From Microcaldota archaeon (GTDB lineage: Archaea > Micrarchaeota > Micrarchaeia > Anstonellales > Bilamarchaeaceae): a stretch of 64,000 bases of DNA. The stretch's first letter is position 1, and the number at the start of each line of letters is the position of its first letter. Positions 1-9,965 of this stretch are shown here, piece after piece. The stretch spans positions 94,239 to 158,238 of the forward strand of contig JAKEGJ010000003.1 in assembly GCA_022627495.1 (NCBI GenBank), in the 5' to 3' direction. Under the pieces are notes generated by a model. The model did no database searches, was not told where the DNA came from, and saw only the letters and a list, made by a program, of their open reading frames with translations. The translations under genes were made by a program, and so were the position numbers.

Positions 1-1
1 G

Positions 2-715
2 CAGCTGCTGGACTCGTCTTTGCGGAAGCCCGACGTCATACGGGGGGAGGTGAGCGACCTCCAGGGCGAGTTCGGGATAATCGGGCCCAGCGTGGACAAC
101 ACCGATACGGTGAAGCTGACCTTCTTCAGGCTCAAGGATTCGGCGCGCGTGCCCAACGTGCCCCGGACCGATGAAGACAAGCTCATACTGGAGGGCATTT
201 CCCAGAAGGACTACTCCTGGGTCCAGTTCGCCAAGGCATGCGGTCTGCCCACCGAAGACGACCTCTATGAGGAGCAGAAGAGGACGAAACGGTCGAATTT
301 CGAAATCCGCACCGACTACTTCATAAGGGGGCTCGACCAGATGGGCCGGGAGGGCCTGGGGGTCTACCTCCATCCTTTCGTGTACGATGAAGACGGGAAC
401 CTGCATCCCGAACGTGTCAACTCGTTCTACGTGATGTTCGGGTTCCATAAGCTCAAAGGCGGGAGCTGCCAGTCGGCCGACCTCGTCTCAAAGTGCGACG
501 AATTGGGGAAGGCGCTCCTGAAATTCACGCCCGGGGAGGTCTTCCTGCCCCTTAACGACCGCGGACCGGACGACTCGTATATCCGCGCTGTGACGCTCGA
601 TTCAATAGAGAAGATTGACGAAGTGCTGGGCGTCATCCGCAGCATCGCGACATACCTGGCCGCGGGCGAGGTCATCCCGTATCAGCCCGGCGGCGCAGGC
701 GGCAAAGCCGGCTGA
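2..715 (+). CDS. C-terminal part of an uncharacterised protein (5' end outside window)
   Basis: The reading frame is open from the first in-frame codon at base 2, so the TTG at 20 is probably internal and the gene begins before the window. About 237 residues are visible. The protein is soluble-looking, has no signal peptide or membrane segment, and ends in a Gly/Ala-rich tail after a predicted helical stretch (around residues 195-220). I do not recognise a family. It is convergent with the lipoprotein gene ending at 750, and a T-run (about 731-736) lies between the two stops. Confidence is high that it is coding and low for any function. Confidence 0.75.
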   Translation, partial: QLLDSSLRKPDVIRGEVSDLQGEFGIIGPSVDNTDTVKLTFFRLKDSARVPNVPRTDEDKLILEGISQKDYSWVQFAKACGLPTEDDLYEEQKRTKRSNFEIRTDYFIRGLDQMGREGLGVYLHPFVYDEDGNLHPERVNSFYVMFGFHKLKGGSCQSADLVSKCDELGKALLKFTPGEVFLPLNDRGPDDSYIRAVTLDSIEKIDEVLGVIRSIATYLAAGEVIPYQPGGAGGKAG

Positions 716-749
716 AGCATTCCCCGTTTGACCTTTTTTCCGATTCCGG

Positions 750-3700
750 TCAGTCGACAATCTTGCAGCTGACATCGTAATTCTTCAGCGGGATGTCGAT
801 GCCGCAGAACGACTGCGCATCGCTTAGCGCCGAGAAGTCCGAGGAAAGGCCGCAGTCGACAAGCGGGTTGCCCGATTTCGAGAATGCGATGGGCCGGTTT
901 ATCAGGCTCGTGGACGAGCGCTTGAAAAACGTGTGCCTCTGGCCCGCAGCATCCTCGAGGCAGCATTTGTCGGTCCTTGATATCCCTGCCATGACATCGA
1001 GATAGGCGTCCGTTGTGATATCGCTCATATTGCCGCTCAACGTTTCTACCGTGCCGTTGGTATACCTTATAGTGCACTCGTAGGCGCCGCTCATCTCGCT
1101 GCATATCCGGCAGCGCTCCCCTTCCGGGTCGTCAATCACGGTATTCTCCGGGCACCGGTAGCTTCCGCTTGCCTGGGATTCGGTCAACCCCGGGGGCAGG
1201 ATGCATGCGGGGCCGTTGTCGCAACTGAGCGCATCGGCCGTGCAGAGGCCCTGGGTTTTCTCCAGGCTCGAGCACGGCGCGCAGAACGTGCTGTTCACGG
1301 CGATGCCCCTTTCATACAGGGCTATGGGCGGCGAAGCGGACATCTTCTGCAGTGCGCCCTGGAGGGCGCAGAACTTCCCGTTCTTTGTCCCGATATTTGC
1401 CGAGACGTCCACTATGCCGATGCGCGGGCCTGCCGGGCTGCCCGCCGGATTCGGCTGCACTGCGGGGGCGTATATTATCCCCAGCAGGCCTGATTTGATG
1501 AACCCGTCCTGGTTGCGGGCAATGCCCTCGAACAGGGCGGCATATTCTCCGGACTGCCAAACGGCGTCGTTGCTGTCGAGGTTGAGCCCGACAAGCAATG
1601 TCGGCTTATGGTCCCTCTGGAGCACCGCCTGGGAAAATGCGGCGATATCGGACGCTATCATCCGGCTGTAGTTCAGGGTGAGGTTGGCGTCCGGGTCGTC
1701 CTGGAGGATTTCCGCCCCTACCGCGGGCAGGCCCTTGGAATGCATCGTTATCGGATAATCGAAGGTGACGATATCCACCGAGTATTTCGTGGCGAAATTG
1801 GCTGCGAAGACCGCATCCGCGGCATCCGAGAAGCTTTCGTTGGTTGCGGGCGAATTCACGTGGAACGCAGTCAGGCAACCGAAGCACCTGCTCCGAATCG
1901 CCTCGCACCTCTCCTCGATTGCCGCAGATTTCGCGGCCGCATCGCTTTCATTGTCCACGTGCTCCACTATCACGATTGCGGCCCCCATCGTGCCAATCAG
2001 CTTCTGGAAGTCGTACTCTTCTTCCACTTCTTCCCAGTTGCTATCATCGCTAAGGTCCAGGACGGGCATTACGCCGGATTTCATGTAGTTCCCGAGCCTC
2101 TCCTTCAGCACGCTGGCCTCGGGTATCGTCCTCGGGGCGCCTACCGAGCCGGACGTATCGCTGTAATCGTTCATATCCGTTATCAGGTCGTTGGCGCATT
2201 GCAGCTGGCTGAAGCCCGAGCGGCATATCTGGCTGGCGCTGACATCGCCTCCGCCGTCAATCTTCCCCATCCCGCCGGGTATGTAGACCGAATCGGTCGC
2301 ATTAACGCTCTGGTACGCCAGGGTGGACGTCGTGCACGGCTCGCACCATCCGAACGTCTTGACTTTCGGCAGGCTCTTCTCGTCGAGCTGGCACCGGCCT
2401 ATCTTCTGCTGCTCCCGGTCGTAGAACACGACTATGTAGTGGCTGAAGAGGATGTCGTACGCCGGCGCCGTCTGCTGCCCCCATCCCATCACATCGTCGC
2501 CGTAGTCGAAAGGCGCCTGCCATCCTGCGTTAAGGTTGCGGAGCTCGCAGGTGTTCGCCTCCGCCGTGCCGACAACCGGCTCGTCGAACCGGTTGATTTT
2601 CCGTATCCCCATCGCTATCTGCGAGCTGAGGTACAGGTTCTTCGCGCCAGGGCCCTCGCCGGGCCTCGCGGGCACTTCCTGCTTGTCGAAATTAATCACC
2701 CACGGGAGGCCGGGCCAGAAGAAGTCGTAGAAATAGGAGCATGTCCTCTGGCTGTCGTCCTCGTCTGTGAGCTGGCACTTCAGCGCCCCGCAGCTGTCTT
2801 CCCTGGCTATCACGGACATTGTCTTGAACCGCTGCTGGAAATACCCGGTGAAGACGTTTTTCAGTTCGCCCCATTCCCTGGGGTCGCCCGAAACTGGGAG
2901 AATGTCATAATCCGTCCCCTCCACCATGTCGCATCTGTCGACTACCAGCAGGTTCTTGACCTCGCTCTTGTCCGCGAGGGCATACCCTATGACCTTCGTA
3001 CCGTTGTACCTGGGCTGGGGGTCCAGGTTTCCGAAGAAAAGCGCACCGCCAATCGGCGGCCCTGCCGATGCCTCCGCGACCTGCGGTATCCAGTTCGAGC
3101 CGTTCCAGTATGTCAGGTAGTTCGTGTCGCTGTTGGTCATGAGGCCGATATCCCAGCCGCTTGGACCCGACATGTACGGGCTGCCCATCGCGTCCGGGCA
3201 CTCGACCAGCACGTTTGGAGGGTCTTCTTTGTCGATTATGCTGTATCCTCCGTTATAATTGTTCATGAAGTTGTTGAGGTGGTCCTCCTTGGTGATGCCG
3301 CAGGCCGAGACGTGCGTTTCATCCCATGTATTGCCTTCGACATGGATGAGGTGCGTATCTACCTTGGCGTACGTCCTTGCCGGGGGCTTGTCTGCGGCGC
3401 CCTGCACTATCTTGACCGTGGGCTCGCATATTATCATCGTCTTCATGCTCTCGTCCGGCACGGATTCGCAGTCCGTGACTATCTCCTCCGTGACGTTGTT
3501 CTCGTCGGGGACCGTCATCATCACCACCCGGTTGTATTTCGTGATGCTGCATACGCCCGAATAGCAGTCTGTTCCCGCGGTGTCGCATTCGAAAGGCGCC
3601 CTCGTGGTGTTCTTTTTCGGCCCTATGCCGTAAATCGTGTCGGCGTGGGCAATCGACAGCCATTTCTTGTAGAAGTCATCATCAATCTTTTTGTATACGT

Positions 3701-4628
3701 CTGAAGCGTTGAAGTGCGCATCACCCATGCCTGGCCACACGCCTCCGCCTTCGGATTCATAATCCGCCCTGCCCCAGAACGCGAACTTGTAGTTCCTGTC
3801 AATGGGCCCGGCCTTGTAGCTGTAAGGCACGTAATCGCCCTGAACGACCAGGTTGCCCTGCCTCGTTCCTGCGGAATCCCGGTATGTCAGGGGCGGCGGG
3901 GGCGGGTAGCCTCCCGCCTCATCCACGCAGTTGGACGTTATGTCTGCGGCCGGATCATTATACTGGCCGAGGCTGACCGGGTTGAGGTAGTTCATGTACC
4001 TGTCCACCCTGAGGTCGCCCTCCCGGGGCGGGTTGATGGCGCAGTACTTGTCTGATACCGGGAACAGGAACCTGTACTGCTCGAATTCCTCGAAAGAGCC
4101 TCCGATGCCGAACCTGAAGACATTCAGGGACGACTTGGAGCTTTTCATGATGCCCTTCAGCCTCCCGTCAAGCGGCAGGAACCTGCACTGGGCCTTGTAG
4201 AACCGCATGGCGACCTGCTCTTCGGTGTCCGCGGGCACGTCCGCCGAGACGGAATCGCCATCAGAGATGAGGCCGGGCGCTACCGGGGGCCTGAATTTGT
4301 AATCCCCGCACACCATGGCCAGGCAGTCCGGCGCCATGCATTTCATCAGGCCGGCCTCGGTGCAGATGGGGATGAGGTACGGCGGCCGGTCCCCCCTGGT
4401 CACGTTGCAGTTGCCGGCGGTCACGTTGCATTTCAGTCCGTCCGCTTCAAGGCTGGTATTGGCAGTCAGGTCCGTGGCCGTGCCGGAGCTGTCATTGTAA
4501 AGCACGCAGCCCTCCCCCGCCGTCGCATTCTCCTTGAGGCAGCACCCTATCTTGGCCGGCTGCTGGATGCATCCTGCCAGAAGCAGGATGCCGAGTACCG
4601 CGAGCGTAAACAGTCCTTTGCTTGCCAT
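750..4628 (-). CDS. Very large Cys-rich secreted lipoprotein, last gene of the membrane-paralog operon
   Basis: This 1292-residue protein starts with a hydrophobic signal ending in a lipobox (LLLAGC, Cys20), so it is probably a lipid-anchored exported protein. The rest is hydrophilic with dozens of Cys, often in CxxC or closely spaced pairs (clusters around residues 75-110, 345-355, 755-765, 805-820, 1100-1200), suggesting many disulfides. A stretch around residues 870-1090 alternates beta and alpha elements (for example VMPVLDLSDDSNW, IVIVEHVDNESD, PTLLVGLNLDSND) and resembles a TIM-barrel-like or glycosidase-like fold, but I cannot name a family. It starts directly after the stop of the upstream polytopic gene (no spacer), so it is translated from the same operon. 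An extracellular part of the same apparatus is the best guess. Confidence 0.85.
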   Translation of the reverse strand: MASKGLFTLAVLGILLLAGCIQQPAKIGCCLKENATAGEGCVLYNDSSGTATDLTANTSLEADGLKCNVTAGNCNVTRGDRPPYLIPICTEAGLMKCMAPDCLAMVCGDYKFRPPVAPGLISDGDSVSADVPADTEEQVAMRFYKAQCRFLPLDGRLKGIMKSSKSSLNVFRFGIGGSFEEFEQYRFLFPVSDKYCAINPPREGDLRVDRYMNYLNPVSLGQYNDPAADITSNCVDEAGGYPPPPPLTYRDSAGTRQGNLVVQGDYVPYSYKAGPIDRNYKFAFWGRADYESEGGGVWPGMGDAHFNASDVYKKIDDDFYKKWLSIAHADTIYGIGPKKNTTRAPFECDTAGTDCYSGVCSITKYNRVVMMTVPDENNVTEEIVTDCESVPDESMKTMIICEPTVKIVQGAADKPPARTYAKVDTHLIHVEGNTWDETHVSACGITKEDHLNNFMNNYNGGYSIIDKEDPPNVLVECPDAMGSPYMSGPSGWDIGLMTNSDTNYLTYWNGSNWIPQVAEASAGPPIGGALFFGNLDPQPRYNGTKVIGYALADKSEVKNLLVVDRCDMVEGTDYDILPVSGDPREWGELKNVFTGYFQQRFKTMSVIAREDSCGALKCQLTDEDDSQRTCSYFYDFFWPGLPWVINFDKQEVPARPGEGPGAKNLYLSSQIAMGIRKINRFDEPVVGTAEANTCELRNLNAGWQAPFDYGDDVMGWGQQTAPAYDILFSHYIVVFYDREQQKIGRCQLDEKSLPKVKTFGWCEPCTTSTLAYQSVNATDSVYIPGGMGKIDGGGDVSASQICRSGFSQLQCANDLITDMNDYSDTSGSVGAPRTIPEASVLKERLGNYMKSGVMPVLDLSDDSNWEEVEEEYDFQKLIGTMGAAIVIVEHVDNESDAAAKSAAIEERCEAIRSRCFGCLTAFHVNSPATNESFSDAADAVFAANFATKYSVDIVTFDYPITMHSKGLPAVGAEILQDDPDANLTLNYSRMIASDIAAFSQAVLQRDHKPTLLVGLNLDSNDAVWQSGEYAALFEGIARNQDGFIKSGLLGIIYAPAVQPNPAGSPAGPRIGIVDVSANIGTKNGKFCALQGALQKMSASPPIALYERGIAVNSTFCAPCSSLEKTQGLCTADALSCDNGPACILPPGLTESQASGSYRCPENTVIDDPEGERCRICSEMSGAYECTIRYTNGTVETLSGNMSDITTDAYLDVMAGISRTDKCCLEDAAGQRHTFFKRSSTSLINRPIAFSKSGNPLVDCGLSSDFSALSDAQSFCGIDIPLKNYDVSCKIVD

Positions 4629-5675
4629 TCAGACCACTTTTGACACCATCTTCATCAGCTCTGACGCATCGGAGCCGAAGATGGTCATAAGATACCTTAC
4701 GAAGACCATCGTCAGCGAAAGCGCGATTAGCGGATGGAACATCAGTTCCATGTAGGATTTCGAGAGTTCGTTCCTTATGCTTTCCTGGTAAAGCGCCTTT
4801 GTCGTGCCCAGGCCCCCTGCCTGCAGCGTCTGCAGCATCGATACGGTGCCGGACATGGTCGCGTAGCAGTACTGCTGGCTGGCGGCCGGGTCAGGCGGAG
4901 CGGGAGGGGGCGGCGGGGCGGGCGTGAATGCCGGGTCGAGTATGACGTAGAAGACCGGGAAAAGGAAATACATGCCGATTCCCAGGGACAGCATGAGCGC
5001 CCCCATGCTCCGCGTGAAATAAAAGCTCCGGAACAGGATACCCAGCGGTATCAGCGTATTCAGGGCGTTCGCCTTAAGGTACGCGATAACCACCGACTGG
5101 GAGTTGAGGCCTATCAGGATGACCGTTGCGAGATTGTTCGTTATCCTTTTCTTCTCCGTGGTCTGGAAAAGCGAGACCAGCCAGTCGCCCTTGAAGAACG
5201 TTATGCCGAAGGCGCTCATCTGGAGGTTCAGCACGTTGAACTCGTTCACGGTATCCGTGCTCGTGCTTATCTCGTTCTGTATCGCCGCGACTATCGATGC
5301 CTTCTCCTGGAGCCTGCACCGTATTGAATCCAGGGCCTCGTCCATTGTCGATTCGTTGGTGGTGCCTATGTTCACCGACTGGCCGTGGCATGCCACCTCG
5401 CCGGCGATGACTCCGTGCGCAAGGTCGAGCGCGCCGTTGACCATCATGATGAGGAAGCCAATCATCGCGACGCTCGAAACGGCCTGGAGTATCTCGGACA
5501 TCGCGTGCGCTTCGAATTCCTTGAGGGAAAACGCCCTTGCCACGGCCAGCAAAGAAAGATACACCAGGAGCACTGCCGTCACTGCCAGGAGCGAAAGGGG
5601 GCCCCAGCTGTTCGCCCAGCTGATATTGTTCTTTATGAAAATGTCCGTGAGCGCCAGTATGGGCAGTGCATCCAT
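4629..5675 (-). CDS. Polytopic membrane protein, paralog 6 of the six-member family
   Basis: 348 residues with several strong hydrophobic segments. It carries the three marks shared by the operon paralogs: an N-terminal acidic segment after the first TM region (EFEAHAMSEILQAV), a central motif PLGILFRSFYFTRSMGAL followed by a long hydrophobic helix ending in Pro-x-Phe-Tyr, and a C-terminal TM ending in RYLMTIFGSD plus a short amphipathic tail. It has a Pro-rich loop (PAPPPPPAPPDP) after the central helix, and unlike its sisters no classical cleavable signal. The downstream lipoprotein gene begins at the next base. Function unknown. The layout is reminiscent of VirB6/TrbL-type secretion components, but no sequence match to them can be claimed. 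Confidence 0.85.
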   Translation of the reverse strand: MDALPILALTDIFIKNNISWANSWGPLSLLAVTAVLLVYLSLLAVARAFSLKEFEAHAMSEILQAVSSVAMIGFLIMMVNGALDLAHGVIAGEVACHGQSVNIGTTNESTMDEALDSIRCRLQEKASIVAAIQNEISTSTDTVNEFNVLNLQMSAFGITFFKGDWLVSLFQTTEKKRITNNLATVILIGLNSQSVVIAYLKANALNTLIPLGILFRSFYFTRSMGALMLSLGIGMYFLFPVFYVILDPAFTPAPPPPPAPPDPAASQQYCYATMSGTVSMLQTLQAGGLGTTKALYQESIRNELSKSYMELMFHPLIALSLTMVFVRYLMTIFGSDASELMKMVSKVV

Positions 5676-5732
5676 GTTTTACACCATCTGAAAATTTTCC
5701 GGAGTTTTGAAAGCAGCAATCAATACCATCGG

Positions 5733-6776
5733 TCACACCATCTGCATAATCCTGCTTAAATCTATCTCTTCGCCGTAGAATCTTGTGACATATGCGATGC
5801 TCGCAACCGTGGCTATCAGCACTGCCGTGGGAAGGAAAACCGCTGCAATGAAGGCGCTGGCCGCGAACCTCATCGCTCCTATCGGGTTTCCCGTGTGGGG
5901 CTCGTCCGGGAAGAAATCCTCCGCGACCGCGTCCGGGCCGGCGGTCGCCGCCTCTGCGCTGAAATGCGTGCCGCCATGCTCCTCGAATATGCTTTCGTCG
6001 AAAAAGGCCGGGTTCAGCCCCGGGGGCTCGAACGCGGGCGGATAAACCAGCGCCGGCTCCATCAGGTAGAGCATCGAAAGAAGGAACGGATACACGACCA
6101 GGAACGCCACCGATACCGCCATGAGGAGCGCTCCGAATGAGCGCAAATACGGCATCGACCGCAGGAAAATTCCGAGGGGGAGGAAGAGGAGCACGAATCC
6201 CTTGTATACGAAGATGAGTATGAACAGGAAATTCAGCGCGGAAATTGCCGACATGATGGAGGAATTGAGGAAGACGTCGAGGGCGGCCATGTGGGCGCCG
6301 TAGCCGCCTAATGGCGAGATGGATGTCCCGGAGTAGCCGAAAAGGCAGCCTATGCCCCCGAACTCGCATTCGAAACCGTTCAGGGCGGACAGGACGTTGT
6401 ACGCCTCGAGATGGTACCTGACTATCTTGACCGCCTTGAGCGAATACTGCGCGGCGTCCGTCAGGTACGTCCCCGCGGCGTCATAAACGCAGAGCGGCCC
6501 TGAGGAAATCCCGAAAAGGGAGGCAATCCCGTCCATCCTCAGGGAGCAGAAGACGTCCATGACTGCCAGGAGCAGGAGGACGCTGACAAGCGAGACCACG
6601 ACCTGGACCGCCTCGGTCTTGGCCCACATCGCGACTTTCGGGTTGTTGAGCGCCTGGCTCACCGCGTAGGTGGCCCCGATTATCGCGCCCGTGGTCACGG
6701 CCGCCATCGCTGCAAGCGGCAGGACCGTGTTGTCGAGGGTGCCCGCGAATCCGGCGATGCCGCACACGTCAGTCAT
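5733..6776 (-). CDS. Polytopic membrane protein, paralog 5 of the six-member family
   Basis: The start is placed at the ATG at 6774-6776, which overlaps the stop of the upstream gene by one base (TAATG), giving 347 residues. The frame stays open upstream to 7007, but that part is Arg/Gly-rich and antisense-like to the neighbour. Shared family marks: NPKVAMWAKTEAVQVV before a long TM; a central FLPLGIFLRSMPYLRSFGAL motif followed by a hydrophobic helix; and a final TM leading to YGEEIDLSRIMQMV. Cys residues cluster in the loop after the third TM. Part of the 750-12111 operon; function unknown. Confidence 0.85.
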   Translation of the reverse strand: MTDVCGIAGFAGTLDNTVLPLAAMAAVTTGAIIGATYAVSQALNNPKVAMWAKTEAVQVVVSLVSVLLLLAVMDVFCSLRMDGIASLFGISSGPLCVYDAAGTYLTDAAQYSLKAVKIVRYHLEAYNVLSALNGFECEFGGIGCLFGYSGTSISPLGGYGAHMAALDVFLNSSIMSAISALNFLFILIFVYKGFVLLFLPLGIFLRSMPYLRSFGALLMAVSVAFLVVYPFLLSMLYLMEPALVYPPAFEPPGLNPAFFDESIFEEHGGTHFSAEAATAGPDAVAEDFFPDEPHTGNPIGAMRFAASAFIAAVFLPTAVLIATVASIAYVTRFYGEEIDLSRIMQMV

Positions 6777-7780
6777 TATAAGAACCTCCCAAGCGGGCTG
6801 ACATCCACCTCGGCCCCAGCCAAGGATGTCAGCGCCCTGATGCCCGCCACAGTCATAAGAAGGGCGAGCACCGGGCCGAACGTCCCCAAAACGAGCACGT
6901 AGAAGACGACGCCCTTCAAATCGGCCCGCAGGCCCGCGAGGATGCCCCTCACTTTTTCGCCCTCGCTCCCGACTATCTGGGCCCCATTCACGTTCGTCGG
7001 GTCGCATTCCGCTACATCCGTCTGAAGCCCTGCCGTGAACGCCGATGCGTTCGGGTTCATCGCAGGGTCCAGGAACGTGTCCGCCATCATCCTATCCAGG
7101 AGGATGCCCATCGGCAACATGATGTGCAGCGATATGCCCAGCGCTATCAGGAACCCGCCCGCCCCCCTGGTTATTTTTACGGTCCGGAGCAGGATGCCAA
7201 GCGGCAGGATCAGGTTCATGGCAAACAGCTTGGACAATGCGAGCAATGACAGGATGGCGTAAAGCTCGCCTATTGCGAACCCGAGAATTCCGCCTGCCAT
7301 GGAGAGGGGGGCGTGGAGCATGTTGTAGCCCCCGCACGCGCTCACGCCATATCCGATGCCGAGGATGTTGCATGAGAGGGATCTGGATCCTTCAACCGCG
7401 ATCGTCCCGTCCATCTCCGTTATTTTATTGTAATATGTCTCGATGCCGTTGGTCCCGTCCGTCAATGTCTGGGTGATGCTGGCCTCCGCGGCCGTCTGCA
7501 GGTTTTCAGCCCCTGCCAGGCCGCCCAGGTTCGCGGAGAGCGCATCGATGATGTTGTTGCCCCCTACGAGCAGGATGACCATCAGCGCGGTTGCGATGAG
7601 CTGGTAGAGCTCCTCCTTTGCGATGACCTTGAGCTCGTTGATGCCAAAACCCGTGGCGACGCCGTAGATGGCGCCGAGTATCCCTGCCGAAGTGACAATG
7701 GCGAGCAGGGCCGTCCCCTCCCACCCGCTGGCAGCGGATACGACCGGGGCAAGTAGCAGGAGCAGGACCAGGGCCCTCAT
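6776..7780 (-). CDS. Polytopic membrane protein, paralog 4 of the six-member family
   Basis: Taking the ATG at 7778-7780 gives a protein beginning with a typical signal (MRALVLLLLLAPVVSA); an ATG three codons earlier is the alternative. About 334 residues. Family marks: INELKVIAKEELYQLI after the first TM pair, a central PLGILLRTVKITRGAGGFL motif with the following hydrophobic helix and Pro-Met turn, and a C-terminal TM ending in AGAEVDVSPLGRFL. Two Cys in the exposed loop around residues 135-150 may form a disulfide. It shares one base with the downstream paralog, and the upstream paralog stops 64 nt away. Function unknown. Confidence 0.85.
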   Translation of the reverse strand: MRALVLLLLLAPVVSAASGWEGTALLAIVTSAGILGAIYGVATGFGINELKVIAKEELYQLIATALMVILLVGGNNIIDALSANLGGLAGAENLQTAAEASITQTLTDGTNGIETYYNKITEMDGTIAVEGSRSLSCNILGIGYGVSACGGYNMLHAPLSMAGGILGFAIGELYAILSLLALSKLFAMNLILPLGILLRTVKITRGAGGFLIALGISLHIMLPMGILLDRMMADTFLDPAMNPNASAFTAGLQTDVAECDPTNVNGAQIVGSEGEKVRGILAGLRADLKGVVFYVLVLGTFGPVLALLMTVAGIRALTSLAGAEVDVSPLGRFL

Positions 7781-7844
7781 GGACGGCACCCCCGATCATC
7801 CGGCGCCCGGAATACGCTAATCCGCATGTCGCAGCAGTCAGTCA

Positions 7845-9965
7845 TCAGAACACCTTCGATATGCCCGGAATCTCTATGTCCCCGCCGAGCGCCACGGAGA
7901 GCCCCCTGATGAACACGAGCGTCGAAACGATGTTGAAAAGCGGCAGGACGTATCCTGGAAGCATCAGTTTCGACACGTTCTGTATGTCTGTCGAGCCTAC
8001 CAGCCCTTCCCCCCCGATCGCCGTGTATGCCGAGGGGCTTTTGGTGGGGAGGTCGTCCGAGGGCCTGCAAAGTGCCGTGCAGTCCGGCTGTATCGGCGGA
8101 TCGTATATCTGCGACTCTTCGGTGAATATGCACTGCTCGCATGATGTGCGCGGTATCGCCACCCGGTCATCCGACGGGCAGCTGGTGCTTATGTCGCAGG
8201 CCCCGGTCACGTAATCTTCCGGCATGGCCTCCCCGTATGCTATTATCCGCTTCTCGCTTGCGCACCCGGCGCATTTCGCTTCGCCGCCTGCGGCAACTCT
8301 TTTCGCTTCGGCTTCATCGATGTATGTGGCGTTGACCTTGCATCCTGCCGGGCAGGCCTTGCAGGACGCGGTCAGGTCGTTTGTGTCCGAGTCGATGCAC
8401 TGGGCCGGGAGCTTGCCGATATCGGTTGTGAAGACCCGGCATACCTGGGGGCACCCTTCGCAGAGGCCCAGGCATTGGCCGGTCTCAGGTATCACGTAAG
8501 CGCAGGATTCCAGCGCGTTTAGGCTCGGAATGCAGTCTTTCGCCTGCTCGCATCTGTCGTACTGGTCCTCGCTGGCATCCCTGTTCGGATTCGGCGCCCA
8601 GGCGAAGTCAGTTTCTGCGTCGCCGGTATCGCCTGTCTTCTTGAACAGCCGGCATTCGGGCCTGGATTCGAGGCAGTCTCCCATGTCCGTGAAGCAGTCG
8701 CCTTTCATCGGAGGCACGACCCTGCATTCGAGCGGGCATGAGACCAGCGATGGCGTCTCTTCCGCAGGCGGAGCGCCCGCGAATCTCCGCAGCCAGCACT
8801 TGTCAGGCAGGAGGGCGGCGCATTTCTGCTGAATCATCGCATCCGGGTCCATGCACGTGGTCAGCGATGTGGGGTAGGGGAGCTCCCTGCATGAAATCGG
8901 GCAGTCCGCGTCGCTCACAATCATGCATGATGCCACGGTCATGTCCTTGTACGGCCCTTCCGCGGGGATGGCCGTGTTGGCGGTGCCTGCAATGATCGCC
9001 TGCGCGTCTGCGCTCTGCGAATCGGGGAAAACGTCATAGACCGCCTTGACCGAACCGAGGGGGATGGTCTGCGACCCGTTCTCCACGTACGCGAGCGAAT
9101 GGGGGATTTTGCACTCGTCGGGGCATAGCGAGCCTCCCATATCCTCGTTCGCCTTGTTCCCGGTGAGGGTGGTGTCGAGGGTGAACCAGTCGAAAAGGTA
9201 CATGCCCGGCAGGATGAACATGATGCCCGCGCTCACCGCTATCAGGAGCCCGCCGAGCTTCCTTGTGAAGAAGAACGAGCGCCCGACAATCCCCATGGCC
9301 AGAATCAGCGGCCCGATGCTGAACGATATGTGCGAGATGAAGAACCTCTGGGCTTCCATGGACGAGAGGATGCCTGAATAGTACTCGAACACGATGTTGT
9401 AGCGGTCGGTGTCCAGGACGTAGTGCCCGTTCACTCCGAATGTGGCGCCTATCTGGAGGCAGTATATTGACGTGCAGTAGAGCCCGAACCTCCGGGAAGC
9501 CCATGAGCCCGCGTCGATGCTGTCGAGGGCGATTTTCCGGGCGTCCTCCTTGGCGACGTCTATATAAGTGCCGAGATACGTCTCAGCTATCGACTGGAGG
9601 CAGCTCTGCCCTCCGCTGCATGCCATGCTTATGCCGCTGTATTGCGCCGTCTCGACTGCAATGGCGTCGAGCAGCCCCAGAACCACCATGAACGTGATGA
9701 TTATTATTGCCGTGACGAATATCTGCACCAGCTCGCTGCCCGCCCACGCCCTGATTTCCGGAATCTCCATTCCGATGCCTACCGCGTACGCGATTGCCAC
9801 GAGGATGATTGAGGTCATGATGGCGCTGATTGCGATTACGCGCCAGTCCCGTATGAACCCCGGAAGCCCCGCCTGTTCCGTCTGCTTGGTGAAATTCGAT
9901 TCGAATTCGGTCTGCGCGAATGCGCACGCGATTAGGAGGAGCAGGGAAAGTGCAGTAAGTTTCAT
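7845..9965 (-). CDS. Polytopic membrane protein with Cys-rich exodomain, paralog 3
   Basis: 706 residues, about twice its sisters. It begins with a signal peptide (cleavage likely near ACAFA-Q), then the family marks: MEIPEIRAWAGSELVQI, a central MGIVGRSFFFTRKLGGLL motif plus helix, and a C-terminal TM ending in LGGDIEIPGISKVF. Between the central helix and the last TM it has gained roughly 380 residues that are very rich in Cys (CPxxC, CxxCP, CxxCxxxC patterns, residues about 290-650), presumably an extracytoplasmic disulfide-rich domain. It overlaps the upstream gene by 4 nt (ATGA). The insert echoes the Cys-rich lipoprotein encoded last in the operon. Function unknown. Confidence 0.87.
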   Translation of the reverse strand: MKLTALSLLLLIACAFAQTEFESNFTKQTEQAGLPGFIRDWRVIAISAIMTSIILVAIAYAVGIGMEIPEIRAWAGSELVQIFVTAIIIITFMVVLGLLDAIAVETAQYSGISMACSGGQSCLQSIAETYLGTYIDVAKEDARKIALDSIDAGSWASRRFGLYCTSIYCLQIGATFGVNGHYVLDTDRYNIVFEYYSGILSSMEAQRFFISHISFSIGPLILAMGIVGRSFFFTRKLGGLLIAVSAGIMFILPGMYLFDWFTLDTTLTGNKANEDMGGSLCPDECKIPHSLAYVENGSQTIPLGSVKAVYDVFPDSQSADAQAIIAGTANTAIPAEGPYKDMTVASCMIVSDADCPISCRELPYPTSLTTCMDPDAMIQQKCAALLPDKCWLRRFAGAPPAEETPSLVSCPLECRVVPPMKGDCFTDMGDCLESRPECRLFKKTGDTGDAETDFAWAPNPNRDASEDQYDRCEQAKDCIPSLNALESCAYVIPETGQCLGLCEGCPQVCRVFTTDIGKLPAQCIDSDTNDLTASCKACPAGCKVNATYIDEAEAKRVAAGGEAKCAGCASEKRIIAYGEAMPEDYVTGACDISTSCPSDDRVAIPRTSCEQCIFTEESQIYDPPIQPDCTALCRPSDDLPTKSPSAYTAIGGEGLVGSTDIQNVSKLMLPGYVLPLFNIVSTLVFIRGLSVALGGDIEIPGISKVF

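Noticed and set aside
1608..3704. 698-codon open frame on the plus strand
   Set aside because: It is antisense to the Cys-rich lipoprotein, is Arg/His/Val-rich in the way of GC-rich shadow frames, and has no promoter or ribosome binding site.
5074..6369. 431-codon frame on the minus strand
   Set aside because: Out-of-frame shadow of two membrane paralogs with extreme Arg/Gly/His content.
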